From the NCBI GenBank assembly GCA_031254385.1, contig JAIRUO010000108.1, positions 1-11,247 on the forward strand: 11,247 bases of DNA, given 5' to 3'. Source of the stretch: Treponema sp. GTDB lineage: Bacteria; Spirochaetota; Spirochaetia; Treponematales; Breznakiellaceae. The notes beneath the pieces are model-generated. The model had not been told where the DNA came from. It saw nothing but the letters and a program-made list of their open reading frames with translations, and did not search any database. This document shows positions 1 through 6,738 of the stretch, piece by piece. Numbering within the stretch: position 1 is the first letter of the stretch; each line of letters begins with the position of its first letter. Position numbers and translations under genes: made by a program.

Positions 1-15
1 CAGATAGGGGGAACC

Positions 16-837
16 TTGGTCACAATACGGAAAGTATCTGCTTATTTTACCGTTTTTCTCATGTTATTCATTGGACTCAATGCAGTTTTTGGAGATTCGT
101 CTCTTGAAAATCTGCTGGACAGCGCCCAGATAGCAGCCCTTAGATCTGGAAACCGGCCCACGGAGATTCAGTTCAGGGACTTCATTCCCAGGCTTATACC
201 TAACCACGCAGAACTTAGAAACATGGTTGAAGCAACCAAAAGACGGCTGAACATCAATGTAATGGTAGAGACCTTATTCCTTTTTCAAAAACCGGCAGGA
301 GCTGACAGAAATGGCTGGACTCAGAATGAAGTATCTGCTCTTTATAATGAGATTATTGCCATTAGCAGCTTGCAGGGAATTCAGTATTATTCAGTCAGCC
401 GGGGCGCTATGCGGACTTTTTATGAAACCTCGTCCGTTGTTGACGGGCCTTCGACCAAAAGGCCCCTACCAGACCCTAACTATTGGTATCCGCCGGCGGA
501 GTTGTCCCTTTATGCCCACCAAAAAGATCTGACCTTTGGAGATAATATCTATCAATATACGTACCGTTATTCTCCAGGGGCATTGATCATTACTCAAGAG
601 AATATAACCTCCTTAACCTACGGAATCATTACAGCTGTGGGAAGGAATAACCTTAATTCAATGATCGCTTTGCTTGATGCCGGAGACTCCATAGTCATTT
701 ACGCTGTTTCCATGGCCAGGACTGCATCCTTTCCTGGAATCAGGGACAGAATTGGAGACTCCTTTTCAAACCGTGCGGAGGCAGTTCTTCAGTGGATAAA
801 CGCTGGCGCGGAAAGGGCTTTTAGAATTACCCATTAG
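16..837 (+). CDS. Secreted protein of unknown function, spirochaete-type
   Basis: The product has 273 residues and I do not assign a function. Residues 1-26 form an export signal: basic RK near the start, a hydrophobic core at about 8-25, and a likely cleavage after the AVFG stretch. There is no lipobox Cys, so a soluble periplasmic or surface protein is likely. The remainder is a mixed alpha/beta globular protein without membrane segments. Its most distinctive stretch is residues 100-150 (GW, ALYNEI, QYYSVSRG, then a PDP/YWYPP turn-rich part). It recalls the Treponema proteins filed under DUF6675, but this is from memory and unchecked. The start is TTG at 16, chosen because a G-rich Shine-Dalgarno (GGGGG at 7-11) lies just before it and the signal peptide then begins at residue 1. 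The frame remains open to the window edge, so an upstream start cannot be excluded. The next gene starts 28 bases after the stop. Confidence 0.72.
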   Translation: MVTIRKVSAYFTVFLMLFIGLNAVFGDSSLENLLDSAQIAALRSGNRPTEIQFRDFIPRLIPNHAELRNMVEATKRRLNINVMVETLFLFQKPAGADRNGWTQNEVSALYNEIIAISSLQGIQYYSVSRGAMRTFYETSSVVDGPSTKRPLPDPNYWYPPAELSLYAHQKDLTFGDNIYQYTYRYSPGALIITQENITSLTYGIITAVGRNNLNSMIALLDAGDSIVIYAVSMARTASFPGIRDRIGDSFSNRAEAVLQWINAGAERAFRITH

Positions 838-849
838 CAGTATATACTG
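838..849. repeat. 12-bp perfect palindrome before the permease gene
   Basis: CAGTATATACTG is a perfect palindrome sitting directly after the stop of the secreted-protein gene and just before the permease ribosome binding site (GGAGGG at 855-860, 5 bases before ATG 866). It could be an operator or a short mRNA structure. It could also be chance, because the centre is a simple TATATA. Confidence 0.3.
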
Positions 850-865
850 GATCCGGAGGGTATAT

Positions 866-2164
866 ATGGCTCAAATCGAATCTCTGGGTCCTAATGTTAG
901 ACCGTCTCTAGGAAAGTGGATACCTTTAAGTTTTCAGCATGTCTTTGCCATGTTTGGGGCAACCATTCTGGTTCCCATTCTGACAGGACTGAATCCGGCA
1001 ACTGCGCTTTTTACTGCGGGAACCGGAACCCTGATTTTTATTATCTGTACCGGCGCAAAAGTTCCCGCCTTCTTGGGTTCTTCTTTTGCATTCATTCCGC
1101 CTCTAATCGCCATTGCAGGGCCAGGCTCAGGTTTTGGGCTTGCTTATGCTATGGGCGGCGCCATTGTAGCGGGGCTTTTCTATTGCCTTGTGGCATTCAT
1201 AATTCGTTTAGTCGGAACAAAATGGCTAGACAGGGCCATGCCTCCGGTGGTTATCGGCTCGGTGATAATAATTATCGGTCTTAGCCTGGCACCTGTTGCC
1301 ATGGATATGGCGATGAATAATAACGGAGATTACAGCCTGGTATACCTTTTAATTGCCGCTGTCACTCTGATTATTACCGTTGTTTCCAATATTTTCTTTA
1401 AAGGCTTTTTCAGCGTTATACCCATACTGATAGGGCTTTTTGCGGGCTATCTTTTTACGCTGATAATGGGCTTTATCTTCCCGGCCTTTGCCATCATTGA
1501 TTTTACGGTTGTAAAAGAAGCCCCCTGGTTCGCCCTGCCGTCTTTTCAGGTTCCCAAATTCGCTTTGGTACCGGTTCTGACTTTTGTCATTGTTTCGCTT
1601 GCGACAATCTGCGAGCATTTGGGTGATATGCTTGTAACAAGCAAAATCGTAGGCCAGGATTTCTACAAGAACCCCGGCCTGCACAGAACCCTTGCCGGAG
1701 ACGGGCTTGCCACTGCCTGGGCAGCGCTCTGGGGCGGGCCGCCTAACACCACCTACAGCGAGAATGTCGGCGTTATGGCGATCACCCGCGTGTATTCCGT
1801 GTGGGTCATAGGTGGTGCTGCAGTATTCGCCATAATTCTTTCCTTTGTAAATAAATTTGGTGCGCTCATTCAGACTATTCCTAGCCCGGTACTCGGCGGC
1901 ATCTCCATGTTGCTCTTCGGGGTAATCGCTTCAAGCGGCCTGCGTACCCTTGTTGAAAGCGGCGTGGATTATAAAGATAAACGCAACCTGACCATTTCTT
2001 CGGTGATTTTGGTCATCGGCATAGGCGGCGGCAGGCTTGCTTTTAGTATCACCGGAGATTTTCAGTTTGAACTGGCCGGCATAGCCCTTGCCACGGTTGT
2101 GGGGATTATTCTCAACCTGGTTATTCCCGCAAGCAAGACTGTAGCCGCTGTAAAGAGCGAATGA
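866..2164 (+). CDS. NCS2-family nucleobase permease (uracil/xanthine type)
   Basis: This is a 432-residue inner-membrane transporter of the nucleobase-ascorbate/NCS2 family (UraA, PyrP, PbuX relatives), expected to import uracil or a purine base with protons. The length is typical and hydrophobic segments run throughout, consistent with 14 helices. Family signatures are visible: QHVFAMFGATILVP at 24-37, the SSFAFIPP re-entrant region at 72-79, EHLGD at 250-254, PGLHRTLAGDG at 270-280, and GGPPNTTYSENVGVMAITR at 290-308. By alignment to UraA from memory, E250 and E299 match the substrate-binding glutamates E241 and E290. D254 stands where UraA has H245, a substitution also common in related carriers, so uracil against xanthine cannot be decided here. 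A good Shine-Dalgarno, GGAGGG at 855-860, supports the ATG at 866. The gene lies in a same-strand cluster with the GDPD gene 44 bases downstream. Confidence 0.93.
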   Translation: MAQIESLGPNVRPSLGKWIPLSFQHVFAMFGATILVPILTGLNPATALFTAGTGTLIFIICTGAKVPAFLGSSFAFIPPLIAIAGPGSGFGLAYAMGGAIVAGLFYCLVAFIIRLVGTKWLDRAMPPVVIGSVIIIIGLSLAPVAMDMAMNNNGDYSLVYLLIAAVTLIITVVSNIFFKGFFSVIPILIGLFAGYLFTLIMGFIFPAFAIIDFTVVKEAPWFALPSFQVPKFALVPVLTFVIVSLATICEHLGDMLVTSKIVGQDFYKNPGLHRTLAGDGLATAWAALWGGPPNTTYSENVGVMAITRVYSVWVIGGAAVFAIILSFVNKFGALIQTIPSPVLGGISMLLFGVIASSGLRTLVESGVDYKDKRNLTISSVILVIGIGGGRLAFSITGDFQFELAGIALATVVGIILNLVIPASKTVAAVKSE

Positions 2165-2208
2165 GGAAAAAGAATACCCTTATGGTTATTCCAGGGAGGA
2201 AGCTGTAA

Positions 2209-2946
2209 ATGAACAAACCGCTTATATGGGCTCACCGGGGCGCTTCTTATGATGCGCCCGAAAACACACTGGAGGCTTTTTCTCTGGCCCGCGATGTGGG
2301 CGCGGACGGCATTGAGCTTGATATTCACTTTTCTAAAGACGGAGAAATAATTGTAGCGCATGACGAAACAGTAGATCGTTGCTCAAGCGGTACGGGCCGT
2401 ATTGTGGATATGACGCTTAATGAAATAAAGAGGCTCGACTTTTCAAACCACAAACAAGGGTACAGGGGCGTTAAAGCCCCCACGCTTGCGGAAGTGTACG
2501 AGCTTATCAAACCAACAAACATGACTATCAACATTGAACTTAAAAGCGGCATAGTGCTTTACGAGGGCATCGAAGAAAAATGTGCTAAACTTACACGCGA
2601 GGCAGGAATGAGCGACCGTGTTTTTTATTCATCGTTTAATCATTACTGCCTTATGCAGCTAAAGCAAGTTGAACCCAGTGCGCGTATCGCCCCTCTCTAC
2701 AACGAAGCGTTAGTCGAACCCTGGCAGTATGCGCTACGCATCGGCGCCCAGGCCATTCATCCTTTCTATCCTACAATGGCTACGCCTGATATGATGGCAA
2801 AGCTCGCCGAAACAGGCGTTCTGTGCAACCCCTGGACTGTGGATGACGAAAAAGCCCTTGGCTGGATGGCCCAGCTTGGCGTAAATGCGGTTATAACAAA
2901 CAGGCCCGACCTTGCGGTGCGGGTATTCAATAGTACGCAAAAATAA
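2209..2946 (+). CDS. Glycerophosphodiester phosphodiesterase (GDPD)
   Basis: The 245-residue enzyme hydrolyses glycerophosphodiesters, such as glycerophosphocholine or glycerophosphoethanolamine, to glycerol-3-phosphate and an alcohol. It is UgpQ-like in length and has no signal peptide, so it is cytosolic. The TIM-barrel motifs are complete: HRGA with H9/R10, PEN with E18/N19, the metal pair E36 and D38 in GIELDIH, catalytic H51 in VAHDETVDR, and E110/K112 in NIELKS. The C-terminal NPWTVDD and AVITNRPD motifs (about 217-236) are the usual barrel-closing strands. The start is set by GGAGGA at 2195-2200, eight bases upstream. The stop is 12 bases from the next ATG, which encodes an MFS carrier. 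A carrier paired with a cytosolic GDPD suggests that intact diesters are imported and then cleaved, but that is inference. Confidence 0.95.
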   Translation: MNKPLIWAHRGASYDAPENTLEAFSLARDVGADGIELDIHFSKDGEIIVAHDETVDRCSSGTGRIVDMTLNEIKRLDFSNHKQGYRGVKAPTLAEVYELIKPTNMTINIELKSGIVLYEGIEEKCAKLTREAGMSDRVFYSSFNHYCLMQLKQVEPSARIAPLYNEALVEPWQYALRIGAQAIHPFYPTMATPDMMAKLAETGVLCNPWTVDDEKALGWMAQLGVNAVITNRPDLAVRVFNSTQK

Positions 2947-2958
2947 GGATGGGTTATT

Positions 2959-4281
2959 ATGGATAAATTAAAACTGGACTATAAAAAGACATTTTTTATC
3001 GGGTTTGGATTTTTAGCATCTTCCATCGCCTGGTCTCTGTATAACGCCATTGTGACACCCATGCTGGAAGAGAACTATGTGCCCCAGATCGTTGCAAAAC
3101 TCGGCCTGACCGGCGGAATCCTCACAACGCTGACCGGCATAATAATGACAATCGATAATATTTTCGGCGTGATTTTTCAGCCTATCTTCGGTGCGCTGAG
3201 CGATAAGACGCGGACAAAAATCGGAAGGCGTATGCCTTATGTTACTATAGGGCTTCCTGTCTGCGCGGTACTCTTTGCGCTAATTCCGCTTATGCCGTCT
3301 CTAGGACCCTTTATGCTCGTACTGATTGCATTCAACTTTATCATGTCGATCTGGCGTGCGCCAGTTGTCGCGCTAATGCCTGACCTTACCCCTTCGCCCC
3401 TGCGCAGCCAGGCCAACGGCGTCATTAACCTGATGGGCGGCATCGGCTCAATACTGGCGTTCCTAGTCGGTGGTCGCCTGTCCGACCTCTGGGAGCCCGC
3501 CCCATTCTTTTTCAGTGCGGCTGTAATGCTGCTCGCGCTGGTTATGTTGCGCATTAACGTCAAAGAGCCACCCGGAGAGGCTGCCATAGAGACAAAAGAG
3601 CTGGGCGAGGAAGACAAGTCTATAGGGGAGTTGCCCCCAGAAGAAAAAAAGGCCAAAACGCGCTCGCTCATCTTCCTGCTTCTGGCAATTTTCTTCTGGT
3701 TCAATGGTTACAATTGCATAGAAACTTATTTTACTACGTACGCCGTCAAATCGCTGGAGGTAAGCGAGGGCGTGCTGGTAAGCAAGGGGATGGCGACCAT
3801 GATGCTCGCTTTCTTCTCGGTAACCTTCGTTGCGGTCGCAATACCTGCTGGCCTGCTGGCCAACCGCATCGGCCGCCGCAAGGCAATCCTTATCGGCTTG
3901 CTTGGTGTTACGCTGGTCTTCCCCGTGCTGATCCTTGTGAAAAACCTCATGCTGGTACGCGCCATGCTGCTTGTCGGCGGCGCATTTTGGGCCTTTGTAA
4001 ATATCAATTCGCTGCCCATGGTCTTGCAGCTCTGTACGCATAGAGATATAGGCAAATATACCGGCTATTATTACTTTTTCTCGTTCTCGGCATCAATCTC
4101 TGCACCCATTCTAGCCGGCCTGCTTAGAGATATTCTTGATGATTACGGCAGTATATTCATATACGCTGGCGTGGCTTTCCTTATCGCACTGTTGTGTATG
4201 CTTGTCGTCAAACACGGCGATCTGCCCGCGCAAAAGCAGACAGCGACAGCAACGGAAATTCTTGACCAGATGGATAGTTAA
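2959..4281 (+). CDS. MFS transporter, GPH/SLC45-like
   Basis: The product is 440 residues, a normal 12-helix major facilitator. The first half carries AWSLYN at 24-29, then IDNIFG followed by QPIFGALSDKTRTKIGRR at 65-91. This is the loop 2-3 motif in the form seen in glycoside-cation symporters and SLC45-type sugar carriers. The second half repeats the motif as ANRIGRRKA at 301-309. A charged, hydrophilic central loop at about 202-235 separates the two six-helix bundles. The substrate is not readable from sequence. The family suggests a sugar or glycoside, while linkage to the GDPD gene 12 bases upstream suggests a glycerophosphodiester or its product. The Shine-Dalgarno AAGGATGG (2945-2952) overlaps the GDPD stop, so the two are probably translationally coupled. 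Coding GC is high here: a hand count of 3841-3900 gives 38 of 60. Confidence 0.9.
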   Translation: MDKLKLDYKKTFFIGFGFLASSIAWSLYNAIVTPMLEENYVPQIVAKLGLTGGILTTLTGIIMTIDNIFGVIFQPIFGALSDKTRTKIGRRMPYVTIGLPVCAVLFALIPLMPSLGPFMLVLIAFNFIMSIWRAPVVALMPDLTPSPLRSQANGVINLMGGIGSILAFLVGGRLSDLWEPAPFFFSAAVMLLALVMLRINVKEPPGEAAIETKELGEEDKSIGELPPEEKKAKTRSLIFLLLAIFFWFNGYNCIETYFTTYAVKSLEVSEGVLVSKGMATMMLAFFSVTFVAVAIPAGLLANRIGRRKAILIGLLGVTLVFPVLILVKNLMLVRAMLLVGGAFWAFVNINSLPMVLQLCTHRDIGKYTGYYYFFSFSASISAPILAGLLRDILDDYGSIFIYAGVAFLIALLCMLVVKHGDLPAQKQTATATEILDQMDS

Positions 4282-4287
4282 TAGGGA

Positions 4288-5169
4288 ATGAGCGAGAAAG
4301 CGCAAAAAAAACCAGGCGGAAGGCTGTGGCTTCTGGGCTTCCTTATTATTCTGTTCTGCCTTAGCGGTGCCGTAGGCGGCCTTATTACTTCCCTGGCCTT
4401 TGATTCCAGCGATGAAGAACCTGTGGGGACTATTGTTGCAAGCAATAATGTCGTCCAGCGGCGTACGGCGAATCAGGAGATATGGGAAAGGCTGACCGTT
4501 GGTTCGCCGATATACGAAGGAGATACGATTCGGACAGCGGATCTTTCCAGCACAACTCTTTACATAGATCGCAATAGCATTGACCTGAATGAGAAAACGT
4601 TCATACGCATTCAGCGTTCACAGGAAGACGAAGACGCCGTTCTCATTTATCTTGATGAGAGGTCACTTGGATTTACTGAGATAGGCGAAGCAGACGGCTA
4701 TTATGGGCCAATGACAGAAACAGTAATAAAGAACATCCAGGCTTCTATCGGTTTTGAATCCGATGGAAAAGTAAATAGAAATTTATTGACTTATATTTTT
4801 GATGATAGCAACGCTTCCTCCCTTCGAAATATAAGCAATGTTGGAAATACAGTGGTTGCAGATAATAAACAAATCGCTCAAAGTGCCAGTCATTTTCTTT
4901 ATGCTACTGAAAATAGCGGTATAACCATAACAGGATATACGGGAGAGCTTACAGATGTAATAATCCCTGCAAGTATAAATGGGTTGCCTGTTGTTGCTAT
5001 TGGAGATCGTGCGTTTTCTTATAATCAACTAACCAGTATATCATTGCCTGGCGCCCTTACTTTTATTGGACCTTTGGCGTTTTATGGAAATCCATTGACC
5101 AGTGAAGTTATTCCAGATAGTATTAGGACCCTATATGACAATTCTTTTGATACATGGTACCTTAAATAG
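4288..5169 (+). CDS. Chimeric envelope protein: TM anchor, FecR-like domain, PG-binding-like segment, BspA-type LRR tail
   Basis: The product has 293 residues. One membrane segment at 13-38 has a short basic N-terminus, so the bulk is probably outside the membrane. Residues 44-120 resemble the FecR-like domain of spirochaetal proteins (VGTIVASNNVVQRR, then GSPIYEGDTIRTADLSSTTLYI). Residues 127-172 look like a PG_binding_1 repeat: DGYYGPMTETVIKNIQ, then DGKVNRNLLTYIFD. From about 209 there are two to three BspA/LRR_5 units (GITITGYTGE, PASINGLPVVAIGDRAF, NQLTSISLP, ending with NSFDTWYLK). The tail stops at the point where related treponemal LRR proteins usually continue into a short C-terminal cap, so it may be truncated. 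The start is uncertain: only TAGGGA abuts the ATG with no spacing, six bases after the upstream stop, so reinitiation is likely. Base composition drops abruptly near 4690-4740, at the domain junction. Confidence 0.82.
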   Translation: MSEKAQKKPGGRLWLLGFLIILFCLSGAVGGLITSLAFDSSDEEPVGTIVASNNVVQRRTANQEIWERLTVGSPIYEGDTIRTADLSSTTLYIDRNSIDLNEKTFIRIQRSQEDEDAVLIYLDERSLGFTEIGEADGYYGPMTETVIKNIQASIGFESDGKVNRNLLTYIFDDSNASSLRNISNVGNTVVADNKQIAQSASHFLYATENSGITITGYTGELTDVIIPASINGLPVVAIGDRAFSYNQLTSISLPGALTFIGPLAFYGNPLTSEVIPDSIRTLYDNSFDTWYLK

Positions 5170-5181
5170 GGGAGATTTGAC

Positions 5182-6051
5182 ATGAATAAAAAAACCAAAA
5201 CCGCATTGCCCATCTTTCTTTGCTCTTTTCTCATTGCTCTTTGCTCATTTTCCTGCACCCCCAAAAACCCGGAAACCGAAAAAGTAACGCAAACCCCAAC
5301 GGAAAGTGAGACAACCGTAGTCCAAGTGCAAACACCATCAGAAGTCAGGACAACCGAAACCCAATCACAAACACCATCGACAAATTTACCAAATTTGTCG
5401 ACACAGGAATTTACCTTTCCGCCCCAAATAAACTTTTTTCAATATTCAAAATCCACAGGTTCGCTTTACGATTTTCCTAACACAAGGATATGGGGTTGGT
5501 CAAACACAGGAAAGATTGCTTATTCTATCGAACGACATATTGACGGGAGAGGCGGGCAAATAATTAACTTTGTTGTCCTTGACCTAATTACCGATGAGAT
5601 AGTTTTCCAATTAAATATGGATTCGTTTGATCACAATGATGCTACTGATGAAGCCCTATATGATTTCTATAGGGCTACTATATCAAACGCTTTTGAGACA
5701 CATGACATTATTGGGCAAAGAACCGATTTTTTACAGTTTCCAATCAGAAAAAATAATATGGTGTACAACAGCCAGATTATTAATGTCGAGCAAAAAGAGG
5801 ATGAATATGGTTTTTTTGAAAATCTTGTAGCAAAGTATACAGTTGAAGTTACAGCGGATAATAAAAAAAAGATAATCGGCATTTTTGAACCTGTTAGCAG
5901 AATGACCAGTGATGTATATGTTTGCGGTTATGTTTTAAGTCCGTTTGAAAACAGAGCCTTAATTGTTGTTGCAGAAGAGTTTTTTGCATTTGAAGGAAAT
6001 GAGGTAACGTATAGATTTAGCGGTTGTCATTTGGGAGTGGGTTTTAATTGA
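5182..6051 (+). CDS. Lipoprotein with 13-residue tandem-repeat linker, function unknown
   Basis: The product has 289 residues. The N-terminus (MNKKTKT, hydrophobic 8-22, then SFSC) is a lipoprotein signal with lipidation expected at C25. The lipobox is relaxed, as is common in spirochaetes. Residues 33-71 form a Thr/Gln/Pro-rich flexible tether of three imperfect 13-residue repeats with QTP at 37-39, 50-52 and 63-65. A globular domain follows from about 76 (FTFPPQINFFQY, then WGWSNTGKIAYSIERHIDGRGG and VVLDLITDEIVFQL at 104-144). This could be a beta-propeller blade-like or beta-sandwich fold, but I do not recognise the family. The ribosome binding site AGGGGAG (5168-5174) overlaps the upstream stop, so the gene is probably co-translated with the FecR/LRR gene. 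Both are AT-richer than the permease-GDPD-MFS block and end at a hairpin facing a convergent gene. Confidence 0.82.
   Translation: MNKKTKTALPIFLCSFLIALCSFSCTPKNPETEKVTQTPTESETTVVQVQTPSEVRTTETQSQTPSTNLPNLSTQEFTFPPQINFFQYSKSTGSLYDFPNTRIWGWSNTGKIAYSIERHIDGRGGQIINFVVLDLITDEIVFQLNMDSFDHNDATDEALYDFYRATISNAFETHDIIGQRTDFLQFPIRKNNMVYNSQIINVEQKEDEYGFFENLVAKYTVEVTADNKKKIIGIFEPVSRMTSDVYVCGYVLSPFENRALIVVAEEFFAFEGNEVTYRFSGCHLGVGFN
5278..5394 (+). repeat. Three 39-bp imperfect tandem repeats inside the lipoprotein gene
   Basis: Three consecutive in-frame 39-base units encode the 13-residue repeat with a conserved QTP core. Copies two and three are the closest at DNA level: 5311-5340 against 5350-5379 match at about 23 of 30 positions by eye. 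They form the tether between the lipid anchor and the folded domain, and in-frame copy-number change would alter only tether length. Confidence 0.7.
5377..5401. repeat. Perfect inverted repeat within coding sequence (11-bp arms, 3-base loop)
   Basis: The arms at 5377-5387 (TCGACAAATTT) and 5391-5401 are exact reverse complements around the loop ACC. It lies in the third tandem-repeat copy of the lipoprotein linker. It has no U-tract after it, so it is not a standard terminator. It could be a recombination or expansion scar, a protein-binding site, or an mRNA structure. Confidence 0.65.
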
Positions 6052-6066
6052 GTGGTGACGCTTTCA

Positions 6067-6091
6067 TGTGCGTTAACATCGTTAACGCACA
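6067..6091. repeat. Perfect inverted repeat between convergent genes
   Basis: Arms TGTGCGTTAAC (6067-6077) and its exact complement (6081-6091) flank a 3-base loop ATC. It sits in the 72-base gap between the stop of the plus-strand lipoprotein gene and the stop of the minus-strand pterin-synthase gene. It would form a strong hairpin in both transcripts, so a bidirectional transcript-end or barrier role is plausible. However, there is no U-rich tail on either side, so a classic intrinsic terminator is not supported. Confidence 0.6.
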
Positions 6092-6123
6092 CTCACTGAC
6101 GATTCTAACCGCTTATAAATGTC

Positions 6124-6687
6124 TTAGGCTTTATACCCGCATTTTGGACACACGCCGTTTTCGTTTAACGCAATTCCACATAGCGGGCAACGTGCTTTCA
6201 TCTTTTTAGGCTCGTATACTTCTGTTGCGCCGTTTACTCCGCTTGTAAACGTGATCTTAACGATATTCAGCTTATCCTTTAGCAAATCGTAGACGATTTT
6301 GATCATTCCCTCAACGGTCATTGTTTCTTTGGTAACAACCAAGCGACATTCCGGATAAGCTGTAGCAAGATCTGTTTTGAAAGCAGGACCTTTTTGCTTA
6401 TTTGTTGGGGTGCCGTTTTTAATGCCTTGTGTTTCATACACTGCAAGAATTGCAGGAAGCAATGGATCATCTTCCCGTAGGACAAGAGCGTGGTCAAAGT
6501 TCTGCAAGACATCCCAAGCGGTTTTTTTGATTTCATTGCATGGGAATACCATATTGACACCCGTGTTGATGGTATCTTCAACCTCCAGAGTCAGTATTCC
6601 AGTATGCCCGTGCAAATACTGCGCTTCGCCTTTAAACCCATAGAACCTGTGTGCATATTGCAGATCTAGTGTTGTAAAACTCTTCAT
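6124..6687 (-). CDS. 6-pyruvoyl/6-carboxytetrahydropterin synthase-like protein with C-terminal zinc ribbon
   Basis: The product has 187 residues, against roughly 120-140 for a typical QueD. The zinc ligands of the T-fold are present: H13 in YAHRFYG and H26/H28 in YLHGHTG. NFDHALVL at 63-70 gives the D65/H66 pair, and MTVEG at 123-127 matches the conserved PTxE-type strand. The Cys that normally precedes HGH in QueD and PTPS is absent (GEAQYLHGH), with E21 the nearest acidic residue. After about residue 163 an extra CPLCG...CPKCG zinc ribbon (C167, C170, C180, C183) is appended. QueD converts dihydroneopterin triphosphate to 6-carboxytetrahydropterin for preQ0/queuosine. With the Cys missing, activity here is uncertain and a folate-type variant or another pterin role is possible. 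The ATG at 6687 follows a clear AGAGGAG ribosome binding site, and the gene has its own promoter. Confidence 0.85.
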   Translation of the reverse strand: MKSFTTLDLQYAHRFYGFKGEAQYLHGHTGILTLEVEDTINTGVNMVFPCNEIKKTAWDVLQNFDHALVLREDDPLLPAILAVYETQGIKNGTPTNKQKGPAFKTDLATAYPECRLVVTKETMTVEGMIKIVYDLLKDKLNIVKITFTSGVNGATEVYEPKKMKARCPLCGIALNENGVCPKCGYKA

Positions 6688-6711
6688 ACTTAAACTCCTC
6701 TTTCGTTAGTT

Positions 6712-6732
6712 TTAGAATGAAACTCACTCTAA
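6712..6732. promoter_or_regulatory. Inverted repeat at the transcription start of the pterin-synthase gene
   Basis: Nine-base arms (TTAGAATGA at 6712-6720 and TCACTCTAA at 6724-6732) surround AAC. They carry one mismatch in DNA, which becomes a G-U pair in the minus-strand RNA. It lies 7-27 bases beyond the -10 box, at or just after the predicted start site. It could be a repressor operator or a 5' leader hairpin. Confidence 0.4.
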
Positions 6733-6738
6733 TTTAGT

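Noticed and set aside
1349..1684. Minus-strand open frame opposite the permease
   Set aside because: It has no ribosome binding site and an Asn/Lys/Gly-biased composition, and it lies entirely within the conserved permease frame.
3463..4041. Long open frame on the minus strand opposite the MFS gene
   Set aside because: It overlaps a well-supported 12-helix transporter, encodes a low-complexity His/Gln/Arg-rich product with no motif, and is the expected shadow of GC-rich coding DNA.
6052..6123. Intrinsic terminator for either convergent gene
   Set aside because: The hairpin is perfect, but neither strand has a U-rich tract after it, so I list it only as an inverted repeat.
6688..6735. Possible preQ1 class I riboswitch leader for the pterin-synthase gene (hairpin followed by an AAAACTAA tail)
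   Set aside because: The tail resembles the preQ1-I end, but the hairpin loop is only three bases and lacks the conserved loop sequence that pairs with the tail and binds preQ1. An operator or simple hairpin explains it better.
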